Of a stretch of DNA of 64,000 nt, positions 57,065-64,000 are shown piece by piece. The notes beneath the pieces are model-generated. The model saw only the letters and a list, made by a program, of their open reading frames with translations. It did no database searches and had not been told where the DNA came from. The translations under genes were made by a program, and so were the position numbers. The stretch is taken from the NCBI GenBank assembly GCA_032622095.1, contig CP136064.1:218998205-219062204 (forward strand), in the 5' to 3' direction. Position 1 is the first letter of the stretch. Every line of letters starts with the position of its first letter. Origin of the DNA: Siphonodentalium dalli. Lineage: Eukaryota; Mollusca; Scaphopoda; Gadilida; Siphonodentaliidae.

Positions 57065-57640
57065 TTTCAATTTTTTTTCGAAAAAGGGTCATAACTCCTT
57101 TAAAATTAATTGGATCAAACCCATATTCGAACTCGATCTGTATTTTGGGCTGTGAAACTCACATACCAAATTTGGTTCCGATCAGATAAAAAATGTTTGA
57201 GTTATGGCAGAATTCATGAATTCTAAGTCGAAAAAGGGCCATAACTCCGTAAAAAAAAGTCGGATCAAACCCATATTCGAACTCGATCTGTATTTTGGGC
57301 CGAGAAACTCACATACCAAATTTGGTTCCGATCAGATAAAAAATGTTTGAGTTATGGCAGAATGCGTGAATTCTAAGTCGAAAAAGGGCCATAACTCTGT
57401 ACAAAAAAGTTGGATCAAACCCATATTCGAACTCGATCTGTATTTTGGGCTGAAAACCCCATATACAAAATTTGGTTTTGATCAGGTAAAAAATGTTTGA
57501 GTTATCGCATTACACGTAAAGTGTCTACGGACGGACAGACGGACGGACAGACGGACGGACAGACGGACGGACGAACGACGAGTGGTCAATCCGGACAACG
57601 ACACTATGTTTACCATACATGGTATGGGTAAACATAAAAA
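57065..57640 (+). repeat. GGCCATAACTCCGT tandem repeat with GACGGACAGAC tract and hairpin
   Basis: Three units of about 150 bp (CGAAAAAGGGCCATAACTCC, GGATCAAACCCATATTCGAA, CTCGATCTGTATTTTGGGC, ACATACCAAATTTGGTT, AATGTTTGAGTTATGGC). Then a (GGACGGACAGAC)n tract at 57,528-57,575 and a terminal hairpin TGTTTACC..GGGTAAACA (57,607-57,635). Units, microsatellite and hairpin in order again resemble a Helentron/HINE layout, though no CTAG end is seen. Confidence 0.75.
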
Positions 57641-57792
57641 TGTGACTAATGGGTGGTCATCACCAACTTCAATCGGGGTACTTCAATCTGATCCTAGGTC
57701 TCCCATAGCAGTTGATGCCTAAGCAGAATGAGGTGAATATGGTGATGTAATATTATATTATATCACCAGAACTCAATTCCTTTTGTACATGC

Positions 57793-58043
57793 AAGCCTTG
57801 AAATAGTGTGCCTGTCATTTGCAGAATGAGGTCCCCAAAGGGTGAATTTAGTGATGCTACCCCGCATAGCAGGCTAGCATAACCAAATTCACCCTCTGGG
57901 AACCTCATTCTGCTGAATTGTAAGCAGAATGAGGTCCCCAGAGGGTGAATTTGGTGATGCTAGCCTGCTATGTTGGGTAGCATCACTAAATTCACCCTCT
58001 GGGGACCTCATTCTGCAATTACAGACACACTATTTCAAGGCTT
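57793..58043. mobile_element. Compound double-hairpin MITE, family G2
   Basis: Two inner hairpins (57,822-57,914 and 57,922-58,017) between AAGCCTTGAAATAGTGTG and CACTATTTCAAGGCTT. TTTTGTACATG lies on both sides (57,781-57,791 and 58,043-58,053), consistent with a target-site duplication of about 9 bp. It lies just downstream of the 58.2-kb SPNS exon. Confidence 0.8.
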
Positions 58044-58157
58044 TTGTACATGTATAACCAGGCGTCAAAATATTATATCACCAGAACCTATATTCCTATA
58101 CTACATGTATAACCAGGCACACTAAATTCAAGCTTGGTTACACCTATCTTTATCTAC

Positions 58158-58341
58158 CTTTTATATATTTGTCTGTCTTTGCTTTGTCTCCTTCTATGAA
58201 CAGAGCTGCAGCTAAGTAGAATCCTCCACCGACAACACATATAAATGCAGTTCCAAATAATGCATATTGTAATGCTTGAACTTTGATGACGTCTGTAATG
58301 GGTCCACCATCAGCAAAGTTATCTTTCAGATTGTCTGATAT
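58158..58341 (-). CDS. spns: SPNS (Spinster) transporter, penultimate or last coding exon
   Basis: Minus strand. The acceptor TTTTTATTCCTGTTAG precedes 58,341. The exon encodes about 61 residues starting ISDNLKDN, then a membrane helix (LQYALFGTAFICVVGGGFYL) and AAALFIEGDKAKTDKYIK. This matches the end of Spinster/SPNS proteins, where VGVISD is followed by the last helix and an ALFIExDRxxA tail. Family role: major facilitator superfamily carriers that export sphingosine-1-phosphate or lysophospholipids from lysosome or plasma membrane; which substrate applies here is unknown. A donor-like GTAGAT follows at 58,157-58,152 in phase 1, pointing to a tail exon at 47.1 kb. If unspliced, a stop occurs at 58,150-58,152. 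The preceding exon ends in phase 0, as needed. Confidence 0.88.
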
Positions 58342-58399
58342 CTAACAGGAATAAAAACAATGGTTTATTCATAAAAATACTCATATGAAAACTATATGT

Positions 58400-60547
58400 A
58401 AAGATGTATTCAGGGTTCCACGGTATGACTTTAAATATTATCGATACCCATCCATGTTATTATCATGATATATGTATTTATCTACCATTTCCTATGAAAT
58501 TCCCTGATAAAATTGGCGATAACGAATTGGTGATAAAAACATCTGTATCATCATGGCACAAGGCGCGAATGACGTCATGGACTTGTCAAAATCATGAATG
58601 AACTGACGTCACATCAATCGTCACATCAATCGCGTGAGAAATTAAAACAACAGTCCAACGTATATTCTTGCGCACTATAAATAAATAGTTCTTAGATTTT
58701 AACATTATTTCATTGCCTCCCGTCGTGGGTATTATGGTAAAACATATCACAATGTAACAAATACATATTTGTTGAGTATTTATTATATAATTATCTCAAA
58801 ACGCAGGTGTAAGAGATTTTGTGCATTGAATTCAATTTACGTTAGGCATATTCGCATGAACTTGCAGGTTGGGAGAATTTAGCAAATCGAGATAATCGCG
58901 TGACCTGTTACATTTGCATGTTGGGAGAACTTATTCAAGTAAGCTAATCGTCGAACACAAATCCAACAATTTTGTCAGTTAAAAAAACTTCTAAAGTGTG
59001 ATTTGTGTCATGGATTCTGTCACAAGAATGGTAGATAAACGTGTTATATACACAATGTGTTTGTAATGATTCATGTATCGCGACTCGGCTATATGGCTAC
59101 GAGAACTAGCCTTGTCACGATACATGAATCGATACAAACACATTGTGTATATAACACATATACACATATATATTATGGCCTTTTGGAAATGTCTGCATCC
59201 AAGAAAAGCCAAAAATGAGAGTTAGTCTTGTACATATTTATGCTGTAAACATAACATTTGTATGTCATTTCCTTTTGTAATTAAAAGTAAACACTAACAG
59301 TAATAAAACTGTTCTCATGCGTTTTTCATTTATCTAATGAAATAGCTGAGAGCCATTAGGCTAATTTAATGGCTATGATAGGGACATATCAACATCGGCT
59401 ATATAGGATACTATTTCGGACCAGATTATTCCCCACACAAACAACATATTTAGTGATACGTGAGACTCTTTGTCTCACCTTCGATGCATGCGACTGGCAT
59501 AGCTTTTTATGCTTTACGACACCGATTCGTCAGAATATTCCTGCACATGCTGTTACTGAAGTGGATGGTCAGTTCGTTTCAAAGTTCACAGTAAATATAT
59601 CGTTGACCTCGACAGGCTTCATTATTCATGTGGATTAATCACAATTATTTTGTTAAACTTGACCAACAAAAATATATTATTAGGGTAGGTAGGGATACCC
59701 AAAACACAAGATTTTTTAAGGCCTTTTCAGCTTGGAAAAAATGCCTCAATAAGCGAAATTTAGATATAGAATTTTTAAATGAGTACTCTGTTTTGCAAAC
59801 ACATTGACAGTCAAAATACTGAGTTTGAAAAAATAAAGCAGTCACCATTTCTAGGATACATGTACTTAAAAATCAGATTTCAATTTCTCCATAATTTGTT
59901 GAAAAAAGAGATTATTAATGATATTCAGTCAAAACTGAATAATTCTCCATATCTTATCCATTGACCGGACAGGGAAATTCATGATTTTATGAGTTTAGTG
60001 CCCATCATTTTTGTGGCTGATTTTAATTCTTTGACTTACTCAGATCTTCAAATCTGAAGTTGTAAATAGTGCGTGTCTCAAAGTAGCATGCATACAAGTC
60101 ATTGACTGATGTGTGACCCAGAATGGTGTGTTTATATGGTCAGATTGTGCAGAAGATTCACATTCAGATTCAAAATTACATCAAATTCATTTCAGCCCCG
60201 CAACCAATGTAATCAATTAACTTAAGATGCTGATGGTGTGTACCAGAAATGCACTGTGTAATATAATTTCCAACTGGAATAACCATGCAGGTAGAAATGA
60301 AAAGTTTCAATCACATGTCAATATTTACATACAATTAATTTTACTGGGTTAGTCTTAGACAGCAGTCAACAATTAACAATGCCATCTTAATTAACGGAGA
60401 CTTAGACTGCAGTTGACAATATTTAAATGCTCCAAATTAATGCAGGTCTAGAGTCTAGGCTGTAGTTGAAAAACTAATAATATGCTCGCATAAATTTGCC
60501 CTTCATTGTTCACTGCAGGAATAGAAGATGAATAATAGATGACAGTA
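58400..60547. other. SPNS intron, sparse features
   Basis: Contains a TGACGTCA site near 58,571 and another near 58,604, and an inverted pair CACAATGTGTTTGT..GTATCG (59,052-59,090 with 59,115-59,152). A 61-codon frame at 59,779-59,964 (KIRFQFLHNLLKKEIINDI) may be a LINE scrap but is not recognisable. Confidence 0.4.
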
Positions 60548-60551
60548 TTAA

Positions 60552-60957
60552 AGGTACTCAATCCAATCAGACGCTCCTATATTACTATTTCTTTGGCTTT
60601 GGGGGTAAAAAATATTTGATTCGAGTCGAGGAACCCACCCATCAAAGCTCATAGTTATCAGATATCGATTTTTGAAGTATTTAATTTTTGGAGATGTGGA
60701 CCACGAGTTAGCAGAAGCACGTGCTCAAAACGAACAAATTACGGGTGTAAGATGGATAACTCTAAAATAAAGTAGTTACTATTAACAATAATAACCACTT
60801 GTTTTTAGAGTTATCCATCTTACACCCGCAATTTGTCCGTTTTGAGCACGTGGTTCTGCTAACTTGTGGTCCACATCTTCAAAAATTAAATAAATATTTT
60901 TTACCCCCAAAGCCAAAGAAATAGTAATATAGGAGCGTCTGATTGGATTGAGTACCT
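60552..60957. mobile_element. Inverted-repeat MITE family T, copy 5 (best unmodified reference)
   Basis: Flanked by TTAA on both sides (60,548-60,551 and 60,958-60,961). The arms AGGTACTCAATCCAATCAGA and TCTGATTGGATTGAGTACCT are inverted, with an inner GTTAGCAGAAGCACGTGCTC/GAGCACGTGGTTCTGCTAAC pair. The right arm has lost a ~60-bp block present in the left arm. Confidence 0.85.
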
Positions 60958-61169
60958 TTAAACATTAGAAATTGCAATTTGTGTATGTAAATATAAGTAA
61001 TGAACAGCAGGATTAATGTGGTCATCGGATTGGACTCCAAGAAAAATTCAACAAACTTTGCAAGAACTTTGAGATTCAAGCAGTTTATTCAGTTCATTGT
61101 AGAATCAAAATCTTGTGACCACATTAAATAGGCAACTCATTTTAATTATGATCGTTTGTGAGTTTAAAG

Positions 61170-61690
61170 GGTCCCAAGGCCTTCAACAGGTCAGGTACAT
61201 CCTGAGTTCCCCTATTATAGTGGTATATGACCATTACCGTTTTGTTAATTTATTAAAAGATCCAAAATCATATTTCACACAAATATTATTCAAAATCAGG
61301 TCGCACTAATACGGGATCATACATATAGTTTGTCCAGGAGAATGATTAATCATGACGGCACACGATAAGCAACTCAACTAGCATGCAAATAGTTGAAATA
61401 TTGTTATGAAGGAGTGATTGAGTCATCCTGCTATTGTCATTTAGAAAGGGATATATTAGTAATATTATAATATTATTGAATATCAAAGCTGGCGCAAAAG
61501 ATCGCACAACGAATTTTGTCGGAAGACTGTTCATTCGCTGCGATATTGTTAAAAGTGACATTTGGCTGTGCACTGGTATGCGCCGTCTTTTATTCCCGAC
61601 GCAAATAAAGGAAACATGAATGTGTTATAGTCAAATACCACTATAATAGTGGAATATCACTATAATAGTGGAATTTGGGATGTGCCTGAC
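61170..61690. repeat. CACTATAATAGTGGAAT short palindromic repeats and inverted pair
   Basis: CCAAGGCCTTCAACAGGTCAGG..CCCCTATTATAGTGGTATAT at 61,172-61,230 faces CCACTATAATAGTGGAATAT..GACCTGTTC at 61,639-61,697. These look like the two ends of a ~0.52-kb insertion with inverted termini. No coding capacity. Confidence 0.45.
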
Positions 61691-62075
61691 CTGTTCAAAG
61701 CGACTTCATTTGAAATAACATAAAAGTCTGTAAAACAACTATCATCAACAAGTACATAAAAATAGATTGACTTTGTTCTTTTTTTCATTATTAATAACTA
61801 TCTAATAATGAGATTTCACATGTCAAAACCGTTGTTATGAAAACATTACTGTTACAGTGGAATGATCAATAAAAGTCCAATTAGGTCAATAAGATTGGAA
61901 AAGGTCAAAGCATTGAAAAATATTCTGAAAATAATATTTAGACTAAAATATGTTAACTGTCTATACTATTAGCGATGTCTGTTGACAAATCACTGCAACA
62001 GTTTTGTTTACATAACAATGGTTTCAACGCGCAAAGTTTCGTTATTGGAGAACTATTCAAAATGAATATAAGAAC

Positions 62076-62292
62076 TACAGTAATGCCCTAAATAATCGAC
62101 TCCTTAACCACAGCAGAATTATGGGTAACTTTTCAGGATTTAGTCGGAAATATGGCTTGTTGCCATTCATCGGAAAGCTCTCACTGAGAGCTTTCCGATG
62201 AATGGCAACAAGCCATATTTCCGACTAAATCCTGAAAAGTTACCCATAATTCTGCTGTGGTTACGGAGTCGATTATTTAGAGTATTACTGTA
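62076..62292. mobile_element. TA-flanked hairpin MITE, family M, copy 5
   Basis: TACAGTAATGCCCTAAATAA to TATTACTGTA. The central CGGAAAGCTCTCACTGAGAG makes it a near-perfect palindrome over ~215 bp. It lies 144 bp from an SPNS exon, on its downstream (minus-strand) side. Confidence 0.85.
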
Positions 62293-62435
62293 ATTTTATC
62301 TATTTCTCCATGTTCTTCTTCGTAATGTTTTTACAGATGTTTATATTTTGTGCACATTTACCCACTATGAGTGCCTTGGGTCCCTTTAAATGGATTACCT
62401 GGGATGTATGAATAATTATCCAAATATTTCCTTAC

Positions 62436-62534
62436 AAAACCAACAATGAGTGGACTGGGAATATCACCCAGAGTATGGGCTATAATGGATCCGAGCCCGA
62501 CAGCAGTTGCCCTTCGAGTAGGAATAATTATAGA
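62436..62534 (-). CDS. spns: SPNS alternative exon b (99 bp)
   Basis: Minus strand. Acceptor CATGTATTTCAG before 62,534 and donor GTAAGG after 62,436. It encodes 33 residues: SIIIPTRRATAVGLG, SIIAHTLGDIPSPLIVGF. The PTRR(S/A)TA and SH/AH-x-x-GD-x-x-SP signatures are those of SPNS before its last exon. It has the same length and phase as the exon at 62,849-62,947 and about half identical residues, so it can replace that exon without shifting frame. Both together would add 33 residues and duplicate the helix, which is unlikely to fold. The likely reading is mutually exclusive splicing; a decaying duplicate is the alternative, but both splice sites and the frame are intact. Confidence 0.83.
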
Positions 62535-62848
62535 CTGAAATACATGAACTGAAGTAAATTTTAAAACCACATAAAAATGCAAAAATAATTTGCCTGCAGA
62601 AATCTGACTATTGCTTGTCCACACCAAAGAAATAAGTTTGAAAAAATATACAAATGGAGCACCTTTTACAGGCGCTAAATTATACAATGAAGGCATTTGC
62701 CATTTATTAAAAGGTATAGATGATGGAGATGTGCGATGTGTGAACAAACCATATTTAACAATTATTTATTTCAAAGACTGTGGCATGCAATATCAGATTC
62801 CATAAGCTTGAGAAACAAACAACTTTTAATCTATATAGTGGATCTTAC

Positions 62849-62947
62849 AACACCCAGTAAATACGGACTAATAGCGTCTCCGAACGTATGGGACATGAGG
62901 ATCTGGACGGCTTGAGCTGTCGACCTCCTTGTTGGAACTATAACATA
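62849..62947 (-). CDS. spns: SPNS alternative exon a (99 bp), consensus-like
   Basis: Minus strand. Acceptor TTATATTTCAG before 62,947 and donor GTAAGA after 62,849. It encodes YVIVPTRRSTAQAVQ, ILMSHTFGDAISPYLLGV. This is closer to the family consensus (VPTRRSTAxAxQIL..SHxxGDAxSPYLxG) than exon b. It joins in phase 0 to the exon at 58,341, giving SPYLLGV-ISDNLKDN as in other Spinster proteins. Upstream exons are not within the window, so the gene continues past 64,000 or has a large intron there. Confidence 0.87.
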
Positions 62948-63019
62948 CTGAAATATAATAAGGTATTAATAAAATGTTAAACTTGATGGCACCAAAAAAC
63001 TATCATTTTATTATTTTTT

Positions 63020-63390
63020 TTAAAGACATATTATGTACTTATTCGGGTGCATGAAACTAATAAGTTGGTATTCAGGCGCTATGCCAACTGGAGGGATGTA
63101 GCATTTTAGTAAAATCCCCGAAAATTTCAAACAAATCGACTCTATCACTTCATAGAAAACATCTGAACTGCGCACATTTGTAAATATTTACTTCTCGATT
63201 CGGGACGCAACTATATGCAATAAACTAACGAAAATGATTTCGCCATCGAGAGTCACTGCATTTATTTAATAACAGTGCTTGTTGTCAATCTGGATATAAT
63301 ATTTATAAAATTTACTACTTTGTGCAAGATTATTCTCCATTTCTATTTGATCACCCTACAGGAGTGTTTCACATCACTTTAATATATGAG
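63020..63390. repeat. Dispersed repeat family R, uninterrupted copy (empty hAT site)
   Basis: Collinear with the two halves flanking the hAT-like element at 49-50 kb. At the insertion point it reads CCGAAAATTTCAAACAAATCG with a single ATTTCAA, confirming the 8-bp duplication in the other copy. Confidence 0.85.
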
Positions 63391-63539
63391 AGAAATTAGT
63401 GTAGGTATCAACAAGGAAGCAATAACAATTATTTTTTTATTCTTGTGGTAAAGTAAAATAAAACAAGGGTTGCGCATCAAAGATGGCTCTCAACAAGTAT
63501 TTTTGCTCAAGTGTGAATCTCTTCGATCGAGAATCACAA

Positions 63540-64000
63540 AAAATGAACAGACTAAAGAACCATCTCAGAACTTAGGGCCATAACTCAGGTATATAAAAAA
63601 AATCGGACAAACCTGGTTTTTTAACTCAATCAAGATATTGTTGTGAAAGGTCCAAATAAGAATGGAATTGGTTGATGTTTGTTCAAGTTTTCGCATTAAC
63701 GGTCATCAAATTGCTAAAAATAGACAAACTAATGGCCATAACTCAGATAAAAAAAATTAGACAAATCTGGTTTTCAAAATTGATTGGGATATTGTTGTGA
63801 AAGATCCAAGTATCAAATATGGATGTAATCGGGTGAGATTTGTTCAAATTTTCACGCTATTGAACAGTCATAAAATAGCTGAAAAATAAGACAAACTAAG
63901 GGCTGTAACTGAGGTAAAATGGATCTGACAAATCTGAAATCTCAAACCTGTTCAAGATATTGTTGTGAAAGATCCATATACCAAATATGGATAAAATTGG
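63540..64000 (+). repeat. GGGCCATAACTCAGG tandem repeat, three units to the window edge
   Basis: Units of about 150 bp with TAACTCAG.TA, AATC(G/T)GACAAATCTGG, CAAGATATTGTTGTGAAAG, TTTGTTCAA.TTTTCGC. Same phrase set as the degenerate 15.2-kb copy. It continues beyond the window. Confidence 0.7.

Overview
The window looks like animal nuclear DNA, most likely a lophotrochozoan and probably a mollusc. The base composition is AT-rich. The only recognisable host gene is split by multi-kilobase introns. Everything else is layered interspersed repeats: a non-LTR retrotransposon, a tRNA-derived SINE, hAT-like and TTAA- or TA-flanked miniature elements, Helitron-like elements, and tandem families built around a GGCCATAACTC phrase that I associate with molluscan genomes. 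There is no operon structure, no rRNA, no free-standing tRNA gene and no CRISPR. The phylum is an inference.

Layout. 1-1,080 has no recognised feature. 1,080-4,353 is a mosaic of rolling-circle-type elements (here HLE-A and HLE-B). 4,878-11,835 is a head-to-tail array of a third type (HLE-C) whose later copies carry a nested HLE-B. 11,835-19,140 is mostly AT-rich intergenic DNA with foldback and tandem repeats and one weak two-exon candidate gene (15,983-16,843, minus). 19,140-30,180 holds a 90-bp inverted pair, a LINE fragment, a SINE with a target-site duplication, the first of five hairpin MITEs, and CRE and X-box palindromes. 30,179-32,863 is a foldback element with about 0.55-kb arms between roughly 210-bp direct repeats. 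32,979-38,002 is a LINE with one intact 1,078-residue endonuclease/reverse-transcriptase ORF. 38,385-46,360 holds a purine minisatellite in inverted repeats, a 44-bp poly-C run and several MITE families. 47,086 to beyond 62,947 (minus) is the 3' part of a Spinster (SPNS) transporter gene, with introns full of MITEs and an hAT-like element.

Most notable points. (1) The LINE's leader contains an inverted-repeat MITE. Compared with unmodified copies elsewhere in the window, it has lost most of its A residues to G on the LINE sense strand in both hairpin arms. This is what ADAR editing of the LINE RNA hairpin, followed by reverse transcription into the genome, would leave. (2) The SPNS gene has two adjacent 99-bp exons of equal length and phase that encode alternative versions of the same segment, suggesting mutually exclusive splicing. 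(3) The HLE arrays have CTAG-to-TC head-to-tail junctions and dense TCAAGGTCA (ERR/NR5A-type) and GCGCATGCGC (NRF1-type) motifs. (4) The hAT-like insertion has an 8-bp duplication and a paralogous empty site at 63.1 kb.

The host gene and the repeats do not form a functional system together. The repeats sit in introns and intergenic DNA and record successive insertions: MITEs inside the LINE leader, HLE-B inside HLE-C, and hAT inside an older repeat.
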